Source: Leucaena leucocephala (taxonomy: Eukaryota; Streptophyta; Magnoliopsida; Fabales; Fabaceae). From it: DNA of 64,000 bases. Below the pieces are notes generated by a model, which was not told where the DNA came from, did no database searches, and was given only the letters and a program-made list of their open reading frames with translations. The position numbers were made by a program, and so were the translations under genes. The DNA is taken from NCBI GenBank assembly GCA_037074615.1, contig CM073527.1, positions 5,668,848-5,732,847 of the forward strand, written 5' to 3'. Below are positions 24,288-34,601 of this stretch, one piece after another. Position 1 is the first letter of the stretch. Every line of letters begins with the position of its first letter.

Positions 24288-26373
24288 TGTCATATCTTAT
24301 TTTTCCCTATCTGTATAATACTAATAGTGGAAAGAGGTTTGGAAAGGATTGTGATGATGAATAGAAAGGAAAAATAATTATTAGACAAAGGTATAAAGAT
24401 GAGGGATTAAATTGAAAAGTTTAAAAGTTCTATGGTGCAAAAATGAAAGTAGAAATAAAATTTGGGCCATTAAGTGTAATTATGGAAAGTTAAGGGCCTA
24501 AAGTGTAATTTTTAAAAGTTTAAAGGTAAAATGGTAATTATTGAAAGTTTAGCAAGAAAAGGCCCAAAAATGCCCAGAATCATATTAGTCCCAAATTTTC
24601 CTAGTAAATAGAGAAAATTATTCTGATCAGTTTGATGCAACACATAATTTTGATTTGAGGTCCCGAAAAATTAATCCGAAAAATTAATATTAATTTTTAA
24701 AGAAAAGAAAATTAATATTAATTTTTAAAGTATCCTCTAGACCTCAGAATTATATTAAATTTGGCACCAAATTCTTATAATTAATATAACAATTTATGAA
24801 ACTGATAGAGTTCAAAAAGAAGTTTTGTAGAATTTATTATGTAATTTACAGTGAATTTAAACATCCGATAAATATGTTTCAGGGGAATTTCTCTGGAATT
24901 TAGCCCATGAAGTTAGTCGATTATGTAGAGGGCCCAAAATGGTGCCTTATAGGCCCAATAATATTTTTAGATAAGTACGTGGGATAGGGCTAATAAAGAA
25001 TGGGAAAAATATAAAATTATGAAAATGCCACTGAGTATGCCATTGTATTATATCATTGAGTCAGAGTTAGACGAAAGGCATTATGGTCATTTGATTAAGG
25101 TTAGACAGTCAAAGAGAGTTCCCATAATAGTTGAACACAGTCAGGAAATACTATGATAATGTGTGAAAAGATGATAATGCCCTTTGAGAAATTAAAGTGA
25201 AATCGCACTCCGATAAAGGGTCTTGAAGAAATATAGGGAATTTTTATCAGGACTTATGGGTCTCAAAATATTATTAGACTTTGCAGGGGATTTATTTTAT
25301 ATTATAATGAATTTATAAAAATGTTAGAATCATTAAAAGAGGTTTCTAACATTTATTTCAAAATCAGGATAATTTAAGGATATCGATATAAGGAAAGTAC
25401 ATTGGGATTTGTGCCAATTAGCTATTGGACCCAAGGAAGGCCTAGGGAAGCCTAATATTTCATCCTAGTGCAGCCCAATAAGTCCCAAAAGTTGTCTTGG
25501 TGCCCAAGTCCAATAATGAATAATTTATAAATTTTTGAAAAAGAAAAGAAAAGGGAATAAAGTGAGAATTAGGGTTTGCACATGATGGGACCCACAAGAC
25601 CTCACACATGGCGTACAAGGCAAAGGGAAGAGAAGCTTTTTGTCATGTGATCTTATCTCAAATTGGCTTGGTGGGAAAGTTTGATGTAAGAGCAATTATG
25701 AGCCATTAGATCAAATAATACACAAAAGTGATCTTGGCCATCATTTTCTATGAGATTTTCTATAAATACCCCAATATTTTCTATCCAAAACCATGGCTTT
25801 GGAACCATTGGAGAGGTGCTGCCCAGATGCCAACTCAAGCCAAGACAAAGAAGAATTCAAGGACCAAAGTTCAAGCAAGCTAGAGAATAAAGGTAAGCAA
25901 TATATCCTAACTTATTTTCTTTTGATTTGGGGGCTTGAACTTAGGGTTTTCATGGAAATAAAGTTGAGTTTTCTCTAAGGTGTATGTGCTATCCAGAACC
26001 TTGGATGAAAGGAGAAAGAAGAAATTAAAGTTAGAGTTATGTGATTGAAGCTTAAACAAGCTAGTTAGGTGATTGGTTGTTGAATCAAGTTGATATTCTT
26101 GACTTTGCCAAGGTTGTGACATTTTGTTCTGCATTGTTCATGATAGAAGGAAATGGAATTTCAATGATCTAATGCTTCCATTAAATTTATATGATAATTT
26201 TGTATAGGATTGGATAGGTTTTGAACCTTGAAAGCATTGGAATTCCAAGTTATAGTTATTGGAATTCTTCTCTGTTACTATTAACTCGTATGAACAGTGA
26301 TTGGAATTTCATGATTTTGATGCTTCCAATGGTTTTAAAATAAAAAGTTATAGTTATTGGAATTCTTCTCTGT
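24288..26373 (+). mobile_element. Family B LTR, 5' two kilobases
   Basis: It starts TGTCATATCTTATTTTTCCC and follows the B LTR plan through the TATA box at 25761 to about LTR position 2000. There it breaks at a direct repeat (AGTTATAGTTATTGGAATTC at 26251 and again at 26347) and runs straight into the middle of a second B LTR. The left flank AATTT resembles AATTT after the B LTR end at 59445, which hints that these are the two outer ends of one insertion. Confidence 0.7.
25761..25769 (+). promoter_or_regulatory. Probable LTR TATA box
   Basis: TATAAATAC at the conserved family B position, after TGAGATTTTC. Confidence 0.5.
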
Positions 26374-27400
26374 CTGGAAGTATTATAGTTCCACATTTCA
26401 TCAATAAATAGAGGAAGTTAAGCAGGTTAATCTAGCATAATATAGAAATTTTATTAAGGTCCCAGATAGTGGATATTTATCCGATAGTTTGGAAGTTATC
26501 TAAAATTTTATCAGATCTCATGGACTTCAGATATAAGGGGACAAGTTACAGGAAGGTGTGCCTCATGACATCAGAGGTCATGAATCTGATAGGACCCTGA
26601 AAGGAGCTCTATAGGAAAAGTTATCCCCATATTAGTGAATTTTGATGGGAGTTTGAGAACACCCATTATCCAATTATGGAACTTAGCAGTAAATAAGTCT
26701 GAATAGAATAAACTTAGATACCCTTATATATTGGCCTATGATGACGCCAAGGAGGGCCCAAAACCTAGGGTACCAATTTATCAGTGGAAGGGGCCAGTGT
26801 CCAGGAAAAGTGTGAAATTACGAAAATACCCCTAGATGCCCATATATACTAGTGATGGAAGGAAGGCATTTTGGTCATCTAAAATAGGCCAAAAATGTGG
26901 TACATAGTATAAAAATGATTAGTTAGAGCCAGTATATGCTCTGAGGCAGTACAAAGAGGGGTAAAATGACAATTATGCCCTTAGGGTTAATATAGTGTAA
27001 GAAACGACACCAAGGGTATTTTGGTCATTCCCTAAGGGATAGATAGCAGATAAATACTCAGTATAACAATGCCAATGGTATGAGAAGCCTAGACATTGAT
27101 TTCTAGGAAAAAATACATATCCTGGACTGGAATATAAAAAATTAGGAATAGAAAACAGTCCAAGTTTTGGTGAAATTGCTCCGATCGGTATCGAATTGGA
27201 CTGGAATTTTTTCAAAGGCTTCCTACCATGAGAATTTCACCACATGTCCCATGAGGTGTCCCTTGAATTGTCCCTTGTGATGTCATGGATGATGTCATAA
27301 TTATTATTTTTGAAAAAGTTAAATCCAAGATTAAATGTGAGCCCTTAGATCAAATAGTACACAAATCAATCTTGGCCATCCATTTCAACCCAAATTTCTC

Positions 27401-27409
27401 TATAAATAC
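27401..27409 (+). promoter_or_regulatory. Probable LTR TATA box
   Basis: TATAAATAC at the conserved family B position, after AATTTCTC. Confidence 0.5.
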
Positions 27410-27593
27410 CCCTTATTCAGATCATTTTGGCATGCATGGTGAACCATAGGGAAACTCTTGCAAAATTTCCATTCAACCAAGAAAGAAGAACACAAAGTGA
27501 AGCAACAAGTAAGGTAATCATCTCCCTTGATCTTTAGCTTAATTCTAGCAAGTTAGCTCTTGGTTTTAAGGAGGTTTTGTGCTCTATTTCCCT

Positions 27594-27598
27594 TATGG
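27594..27598 (+). repeat. Target-site duplication TATGG (left)
   Basis: TATGG precedes the element terminus and recurs at 36601-36605. Confidence 0.93.
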
Positions 27599-27714
27599 TG
27601 TAAGGAATTGGAAGACACGCAGCGGAAATAAACTTTAAAAATTTTCCATTCCTTGCCAGGATCTGCCGTATGTGTTTAAGTCAAGTGGAAAGAATCATTA
27701 CCCTTAGTGTTGCT

Positions 27715-27858
27715 CAGCGAATTTCACAGCTTCTCTACGTGGGTGGTGATCTCTTTCTGATCGCAAGAAATCGACGGAGTGTTCCTCAGCGACCTTCACA
27801 GATTCTCTCCGCGGACGGTGGTCTCTTTCCGATCACAAGAAGTCGACGCCTCAGGTCG
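27715..27858 (+). repeat. 72-bp tandem duplication in LTR
   Basis: Two diverged units, each starting CAGCGA and containing TTCACAG, then CTCTTTC-GATC-CAAGAA-TCGACG, at 27715 and 27787. Mirrored in the other LTR at 34718-34861. The region is GC-richer than its surroundings. Confidence 0.7.
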
Positions 27859-28268
27859 GCTTCCTCTACTGGTATCCACACGAACAGCGTTCCAATCACG
27901 AACGACGTGCTAGCGTCTCCTGTCCCTCCAAGGCTTTCACAAGTCTCCGTCTCTATTTCGGCAGTTTCTTGTCTGCAAACCTTTTGCAGATTCCGTTCGG
28001 CCTTTTGTGTTCTGTGTTATTTTCAAACGTAGCTCCTCCAATCAGATATAAAGGATGCTATGCGTTTTTACACTTGACCTAATTGGATTTTGGAGTTAAT
28101 CTTATATTAATTCCGAATTGATACAATATCATATATTGTATAATTTTATAAGAAACTAATTAAATAAAATAATATTAAATCCGTCCCACAGATTTAATTA
28201 CTTATTTATTTAACTTTAAATAAAGATGAGACTGAGTTATATTTGATTTATTCCCATAAATCAAATTT

Positions 28269-28632
28269 GAGATATCCTATCAATTTAAATTTCGAATTTC
28301 AAACGTGATAGAGATTTAATTTATCCTTATAAATTAAATCTTATAAATATCTCTTATATGAGATATCCTATCAATTTGAATTTCGAATTTCAAACGTGAT
28401 AGAGATTTAATTTATCCTTATAAATTAAATCTTATAAATATCTCTTATATGAGATATCCTATCAATTTGAATTTCGAATTTCAAACGTGATAGAGATTTA
28501 ATTTATCCTTATAAATTAAATCTTATAAATATCTCTTATATGAGATATCCTATCAATTTGAATTTCGAATTCAAACGTGATAGGGATTTAATTTATCCTT
28601 ATAAATTAAATCTCATATATCTCATATATATA
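28269..28632 (+). repeat. Four 91-bp tandem repeats with hairpins in LTR
   Basis: Units begin GAGATATCCTATC at 28269, 28360, 28451 and 28542. Each includes GATTTAATTTAT-CCTT-ATAAATTAAATC, a perfect 12-bp stem with a 4-base loop. The solo A LTR has only three units (49555, 49646, 49737). Confidence 0.88.
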
Positions 28633-28706
28633 ATATATATATATATACGAATTTATATATATACGAATATAAATATAAATAAATATATATACATTCACCT
28701 GGATCT

Positions 28707-28741
28707 TTCATTGAATCTGGACATGTCTTAGATTCAATGAA
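28707..28741 (+). repeat. Inverted repeat in LTR
   Basis: TTCATTGAATCT and AGATTCAATGAA form a perfect 12-bp stem around an 11-base loop. Present in all three A LTRs. Confidence 0.7.
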
Positions 28742-29597
28742 TCTGGACATCATAGCTCGTGTTGGGCTATTTTGTGTGCGACCCTGTAGGCCCATATGAA
28801 GTTGGCAGTGGGCCATTTGCTATACTAGCCCACAAGTCGCAAGCGGTCTCTAGCAAGACATAACAACTACCCAAATCATATGAGGATCGATAAACGATGT
28901 AACCTTTTATACAACCATATCATGTCCCTTCTGTCACGCGATATTTTGGTCATGGATGAGGCATGGATAATGTCATCCTCCTATTCCCGACCGTTACTTT
29001 CTCGATCCCTGAGTAGTCTGACTATAGAGATGGAACTACCTTTCCATTACAGTATGGCCATACATTTCTCAGACTCACTCATCGAGGGGCCCAGTAATAT
29101 CTCTCCACGAATGTGAGGGACAAATTCCATCTTGACCATTCACATTCCTCCGCATGAAAAACCACTAAGCCCGAACATAGTCTTTATGATCACTCGGTCA
29201 AAAGTGACTTTTGACTAGGTCAAAGCTGAGCGTTTTGTCATGTAGGAATCCATGATGATCTCAGGTCAAAGGGCATATTGACATGGTTTGTATATGAGAG
29301 AAGCTTATGACGTTACCCATGCAGTTCTCTCATAGCGGGTCGGTCCAACACCCTGTACTCTTACATGTGCTTATGACTTTGATTTATATCTCTATACATC
29401 TTCAAAGTCATACTAGTCTTATTTCATCTGTGCTCCCACATAGATGATCGACCAGGGACATTTAGGATAATATCATGAATTATCCAAGGATGGTCATCAT
29501 AGTAAACATGCAAATAATATGATAACTTAATTAATAAATTCATAAATCAATAATGTTCATAAGACAATGATTGGCCCCTAGGGCACGATTTCCAACA

Positions 29598-29610
29598 ACC
29601 TCCCACTTGC
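29598..29610 (-). promoter_or_regulatory. Polypurine tract of element A
   Basis: Minus strand AAGTGGGAGGT directly precedes the 3' LTR start TGTTGGAAATC. It overlaps the region just after the polyprotein stop, so there is almost no 3' untranslated spacer. Confidence 0.85.
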
Positions 29611-29611
29611 A

Positions 29612-32600
29612 CTAGGTACAATCATTAATTTGACTAATTCCCATTGACCTAACATGACGCTCATGCTTTGCCTGCACAAGCGGCTTTGTTAGAGGATCAG
29701 CAACATTATCTTCTCCTGCTACTTTGCATATTTTTATATCACCTCTATCGTTGATTTCTCTGATGAGATGAAATCGCCTGAGTATATGCTTGGTCCTTTG
29801 ATGTGACCTAGGCTCTTTGGCCTGTGCAATAGCACCGCTATTGTCACAGAGCAAAGTTATTGGATCTGAGATGGTAGGTATCACCCCTAGTTCTGTGATG
29901 AACTTCCTGATCCAAACGGCTTCCTTAGCTGCATCAGATGCTGCTATATACTCAGCTTCCGTTGCAGAATCTGCTACAGTGCCCTGCTTAGAGCTCTTCC
30001 AGCTTACTGCTCCATTATTGAGGAGGAATATGTATCCAGACTGCGATTTTTGGTCGTCCTGGTCAGTTTGGAAACTCGCATCTGTGTAACCAGTTACACA
30101 GAGCTCATCATCCAATCCACCATAGACCAAGAATAAGTCCTTAGTCCTTCTTAAGTACTTAAGGATATTCTTGACAGCAGTCCAATGGCCCTCACCAGGG
30201 TCCTGTTGGTATCTGCTAGTCATACTTAAGGCAAACGAGACATCCGGTCGAGTACATAACATGGCGTACATGATAGATCCTATGGCCGAGGCATATGGAA
30301 CCTTACTCATGCGACCTCGCTGATCAGATGTACTAGGACACAGATCTTTGCTGAGGTGAGTACCATGAGACATGGGTATGAAACCCCTCTTTGATTCGTG
30401 CATACTGAACCTATGCAGTATTTTGTCTATGTATGTACTCTGACTGAGTCCTAGAAGTCTTTTAGATCTATCTCTATAGATCCTGATTCCTAGGATGTAG
30501 GTGGCTTCACCCAAGTCTTTCATCGAGAAAGACTTTCCTAACCAAGACTTGACAATCTGCAAGGTAGGAATGTCATTCCCAATAAGTAGGATGTCATCGA
30601 CATAGAGTACCAAAAACACAACTGTGCTCCCACTAACCTTCTTGTACACACAAGGTTCATCAATGTTTTGAAGAAATCCAAACTCTTTGATTACTTCATC
30701 AAAACGATGATTCCAACTCCGAGAGGCTTGCTTTAGTCCATAAATGGACTTTTGAAGCTTGCACACTTTACCAGAGTCCTCGGAACGCACAAACCCTTCA
30801 GGTTGTGTCATGTACACATCCTCAAGGAGCTTTCCATTAAGGAAGGCTGTCTTGACGTCCATCTGCCATATTTCATAGTCATAATATGCTGCAATAGCAA
30901 AGAGGATTCTGATTGATTTGGCCATTGCTACTGGGGAAAAGGTCTCATCATAGTCCACACCATGAGTTTGAGTAAAACCTTTTGCAACCAGTCGTGCCTT
31001 GAAGACATTTACATTGCCATCCATGTCAGTTTTCTCTTTGAAAACCCACTTGCACCCGACGGTTTTTACACCTTCAGGCGGGTCGACTAAGGTCCAAACC
31101 TTATTGTCGTACATGGATTGCATCTCAGACTTCATGGCACTAAGCCATTTTTCGGAGTTTGGTCCCACTATAGCTTCTCGATAGGTAGTCGGCTCATTAT
31201 GCTCAATGAGCAACACATCACGACTATCAGAAATCAGAAATCCATATCTCTGAGGCTGAAGTCGTGTCCTATTAGACTTTCGTGGACCTTGCGTGACTTG
31301 AGGAGTCTCAACAACTTGTTGTGAGTCTTCTCTATTTTCCATCTGCAGTTCTGTGGTGTCTTGTAGCTCTCGAACTTCTTCGAGTTGTACCTTACTCCCA
31401 CTGGTTCTTTTAGAGATAAATTCTCGTTCAAGAAAGATACCATTTCTGACAACAAACACTTTGTTATCAGCAGGGTTGTAGACGTAATATCCCTTGGTTT
31501 CCTTAGGATATCCCACAAAAAGGCATTTTGAGGATTTGGGCGCTAATTTGTCTGAGGCTTGTTGCTTAACATAGACCTCGCATCCCCAAATCTTGAGGAA
31601 AGACAAACTAGGCATCCTCCCAGTCCATATCTCATACGGAGTCTTTTCGATTGCCTTAGATGGAACACGATTGAGTGTGAACGCAGCTGTCTCTAGGGCA
31701 TAGCCCCAAAAGGAGGGCGGAAGATCTGTTCGACTCATCATGGATCGAACCATATCTAATAGTGTTCGATTTCTCCGTTCAGAAACGCCATTCCATTGTG
31801 GTGTCCCTGGAGGAGTCAATTGTGAGAGTGTCCCACAATTCCTAAGATGATCTATGAAATCTTGGCTCAAATATTCACCACCCCGATCAGATCGAAGGGC
31901 TTTAATTGTTTTGCCAAGCTGGTTTTGTACTTCATTTTGAAATATCTTGAACTTTTCAAAAGATTCAGATTTATGTTTCATTAGATAGATGTACCCATAT
32001 CTGCTGAAATCATCTATGAATGTTATAAAGTACGAATAACCTCCTCTGGCATTTGTGTTCATCGGTCCACACACATCTGTATGTATGAGGCCCAATAAAT
32101 CAGTGGCCCTCTCACTGTGCCCAGTGAAAGGTGACTTTGTCATCTTTCCTAACAAGCAAGACTCGCAAGTGTCATATGATTCAAAATCAAATGAGTTTAG
32201 AAATCCATCTTGATGGAGTTTGGAAATGCGTTTCTCATTTATGTGGCCCAGACGACAGTGCCAGAGGTATGTGGGATTCAAATCGTTTGGTTTGACCCTT
32301 TTGGCGGTTACGTTATAGATATTTCCATGATTGGGTTGTTCCAAATTTAATATGTAATGATCAACATGCAAATCACCATGAGCATATAAAACATCATTAC
32401 GATAAATAGAACATCTACTATTCCCAGCAATGGAAGTGAAACCTTCCTTATCCAAATAAGAAAGTGAAACAATGTTACTACTTAAAGCAGGAACATAATA
32501 GCAATTGTTCAAAACTAACAAAAGCCCAGTGGGCAGAACTAATTCATAAGTGCCTACAGCTAACGCAGCAACCCTTGCTCTGTTTCCAACTCGTAGGTCA

Positions 32601-33595
32601 ACTTCACCCCTTTTCAGCTTCCTACTGTCCTTTAGTCCCTGCACATTCGTACAAATGTGAGAACCACATGCAGTATCTAATACCCATGAGGTGGAAGTAG
32701 AAAGATGAATGTCTATAACATAAATACCTGAAGCGATAGCCCCGCTATCCTTCTTGTTCTTTTTCAGATCTTCGAGGTAGAGTTTGCAATTCCTCTTCCA
32801 ATGACCCGGTTCATTGCAGAAGAAGCAGACTCCTTCCTTCGGAGGCTTTGCCTTCTTTGGTGCAGGCTTGGTTTCGGGCTTGCCTGACTCTTTGGTCTTA
32901 CCTGATGAGCCATGACCCTTCCCCTTGCCTTTGCCTTTCTTTTTCGTACCCTTTCCTTTCTGAACCATCAAAACACTACTGGGTTTCTTCTTAAGACTCG
33001 GCTCAGCAGTTTTAAGCATCCCATGCAGTTCAGAAATAGATTTCTCCATGTTGTTCATGTTGTAGTTCATAACAAACTGGTCATAACTTTCCGGGAGTGA
33101 GTTTAAGATCAAATCTGTAGCTAACTCCTGGCTCATGGGAAATCCAAGCCGTTCAAGGTGATCAATGTACCCTTTCATCTTTAAGACATGAGCACTGACT
33201 GATGCACCTTCAGCCATCTTGCAGGAATGTAAGGCCTTAGTGGTCTCATACCTCTCTTGCCTTGCCTGTTGCTGGAACATTTCCTTGAGATGCACAATCA
33301 TCTCATAAGCCTCCATGTGTTCCAGATCTCTTTGGAGCTCCGGAACCATGGTGGCTAGCATCAAGCATCCCACATCGACAGAGTCTTCCTTATGCTTCAT
33401 ATAAGCATCTCTCTGAGCTCTGGGAGCATTGGCGGCTGGCTCCTCAGGAATGGGTTGATCTAGGACATGCGCCTTTCTTTCCTGCTTGAGAACAATTCTC
33501 AAGTTCCTAAACCAGTCAAGAAAGTTTGTCCCATTGAGTTTGTCCTTCTCAAGGACAGATCGCAGCGATAATGTAGCAGTATTACTAGTCGTCAT
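29612..33595 (-). CDS. Copia gag-pol polyprotein, 1327 aa, intact
   Basis: A single ORF encoding all proteins for copy-and-paste transposition. Gag (1-250, retrotransposon gag type) has a Lys/Gly-rich tail, then a CX2CX4HX4C zinc knuckle (C257, C260, H265, C270). The protease has the D307-T-A active site typical of this lineage (WVLDTACGSH). Integrase: H446-X4-H451, C477-X2-C480 zinc site, catalytic D507, D570 and E606 with the expected 35-residue D-E spacing. Reverse transcriptase: QMDVKTAFLNG with D913 and YVDD at 998-1001. RNase H: D1172, E1215 (TEAEY) and D1251. All key residues are present, with no stop or frameshift. Length is normal for one-ORF Copia elements. The start was chosen as the first ATG, giving a typical MTTSNTATLSLRSVLEKDKL N-terminus. 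It could be active if transcribed. Confidence 0.97.
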   Translation of the reverse strand: MTTSNTATLSLRSVLEKDKLNGTNFLDWFRNLRIVLKQERKAHVLDQPIPEEPAANAPRAQRDAYMKHKEDSVDVGCLMLATMVPELQRDLEHMEAYEMIVHLKEMFQQQARQERYETTKALHSCKMAEGASVSAHVLKMKGYIDHLERLGFPMSQELATDLILNSLPESYDQFVMNYNMNNMEKSISELHGMLKTAEPSLKKKPSSVLMVQKGKGTKKKGKGKGKGHGSSGKTKESGKPETKPAPKKAKPPKEGVCFFCNEPGHWKRNCKLYLEDLKKNKKDSGAIASGIYVIDIHLSTSTSWVLDTACGSHICTNVQGLKDSRKLKRGEVDLRVGNRARVAALAVGTYELVLPTGLLLVLNNCYYVPALSSNIVSLSYLDKEGFTSIAGNSRCSIYRNDVLYAHGDLHVDHYILNLEQPNHGNIYNVTAKRVKPNDLNPTYLWHCRLGHINEKRISKLHQDGFLNSFDFESYDTCESCLLGKMTKSPFTGHSERATDLLGLIHTDVCGPMNTNARGGYSYFITFIDDFSRYGYIYLMKHKSESFEKFKIFQNEVQNQLGKTIKALRSDRGGEYLSQDFIDHLRNCGTLSQLTPPGTPQWNGVSERRNRTLLDMVRSMMSRTDLPPSFWGYALETAAFTLNRVPSKAIEKTPYEIWTGRMPSLSFLKIWGCEVYVKQQASDKLAPKSSKCLFVGYPKETKGYYVYNPADNKVFVVRNGIFLEREFISKRTSGSKVQLEEVRELQDTTELQMENREDSQQVVETPQVTQGPRKSNRTRLQPQRYGFLISDSRDVLLIEHNEPTTYREAIVGPNSEKWLSAMKSEMQSMYDNKVWTLVDPPEGVKTVGCKWVFKEKTDMDGNVNVFKARLVAKGFTQTHGVDYDETFSPVAMAKSIRILFAIAAYYDYEIWQMDVKTAFLNGKLLEDVYMTQPEGFVRSEDSGKVCKLQKSIYGLKQASRSWNHRFDEVIKEFGFLQNIDEPCVYKKVSGSTVVFLVLYVDDILLIGNDIPTLQIVKSWLGKSFSMKDLGEATYILGIRIYRDRSKRLLGLSQSTYIDKILHRFSMHESKRGFIPMSHGTHLSKDLCPSTSDQRGRMSKVPYASAIGSIMYAMLCTRPDVSFALSMTSRYQQDPGEGHWTAVKNILKYLRRTKDLFLVYGGLDDELCVTGYTDASFQTDQDDQKSQSGYIFLLNNGAVSWKSSKQGTVADSATEAEYIAASDAAKEAVWIRKFITELGVIPTISDPITLLCDNSGAIAQAKEPRSHQRTKHILRRFHLIREINDRGDIKICKVAGEDNVADPLTKPLVQAKHERHVRSMGISQINDCT

Positions 33596-34586
33596 GATTC
33601 TACAATTAAAATATGCAATGTAATTAGTAATCTCCCACTAAATAAACAACCCTCAATGCAATAGTTAGTGGGCTAAGATCCATATTTGGCTCAAACTTAA
33701 GTCCGCTTTGGCAGGACACTTAAATTAAGTTATTTAGGTAGGTAACACCTTTACCAATTACATCAAATGTAACTCTTAGATATTCATGGGATCCTATCAT
33801 CATATGATCTGGCATGTTCTAATCCCATCTAATGCCTTGAGATCCAAAACCGTTTTGTTAATCTCAATTAAGTCAAACAATAATGAACCTATGAGAGTAG
33901 CACCATTACTCTTTGCTTATCTCCCCAAGATAACTCAAAAGCACCCACTTTGGTGGAGTCCACAATTGAGCGATCAAGGTTTTGACAAGTGTTCATAAAT
34001 TGACAGCATTATGACTTAAGATTTCTTTTAGAGGGCCTAATTTAACTATCTGGTTTATAAAACGCATGTTTCTCAGTTCGTATCTCATACAAGTAATATG
34101 CATGTGCTGATCTAATCATAAGATGCATAATTCAAACGTGATACAATATGGCTCACCTATCCTAAGTCCCCTCAAGCCAATGAGAGGAGCTCTCTAGTAA
34201 GAAAAGAGAAATTACATATAGAAACCTCTTTTAACATTCGAGGGGAGTGAGATGAGAGGAGAAGGTACATTGAGAGTATATAGAGGAAGGCAGCGCCCCG
34301 GAAGAAATTTTTTTTTTTGTTTTTGTTTCATAAATAATCACGAATCTGAATTCGGTTTTCACAAATAATCACAAATTCGAATTCGGTTTTCTTAGACCCC
34401 ATCTATGCGGATTGATCAAATCAAAAAGCATCACCACCGATTTCAATTTCCTTTTAGATTCCTTTTATGTCATACACAACAAGGATTCCATATATGTCAC
34501 ACATACAACGCTTATTATATGATCGGCTACTAATAACATATATCATATAAATCACAAATCAAGCCTAACTTAAACACAAAACGGCA
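33596..34586 (-). other. 5' untranslated leader of element A
   Basis: About 990 bases between primer site and gag ATG. It contains an A-run on the element strand (T-run at 34307-34318 on plus) and no long ORF. Packaging signals would be expected here but cannot be recognised by eye. Confidence 0.8.
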
Positions 34587-34600
34587 TGGCTCTGATACCA
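34587..34600 (-). promoter_or_regulatory. Primer-binding site, tRNA-iMet
   Basis: Minus strand TGGTATCAGAGCCA, one base from the 5' LTR end, complements the 3' end of plant initiator methionine tRNA. It primes minus-strand cDNA. Confidence 0.92.
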
Positions 34601-34601
34601 C

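Larger units (their letters stand above)
27599..29597 (-). repeat. 3' LTR of Copia element A
   Basis: On the minus strand it starts TGTTGGAAATCGTGCCC at 29597 and ends CAATTCCTTACA at 27599. It contains four 91-bp repeats (28269-28632), an AT microsatellite (28612-28692) and a 72-bp duplication (27715-27858). It is identical by eye to 34602-36600. The 120- and 78-residue plus-strand frames are antisense to the element and probably non-coding. Confidence 0.95.

Noticed and set aside
27670..28032. 120-residue plus-strand ORF, repeated at 34673-35035
   Set aside because: It lies antisense within both LTRs of element A and is preserved because the LTRs are identical. The older solo LTR does not keep it. 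No recognised domain.
28612..28692. AT repeat as replication origin or matrix-attachment site
   Set aside because: It is a simple microsatellite within the family A LTR and is repeated in each LTR. Nothing specific supports another role.
29817..30089. 90-residue plus-strand ORF
   Set aside because: Antisense shadow of the RNase H part of the Copia polyprotein.
31234..31518. 94-residue minus-strand ORF
   Set aside because: Out-of-frame shadow of the polyprotein between integrase and reverse transcriptase.
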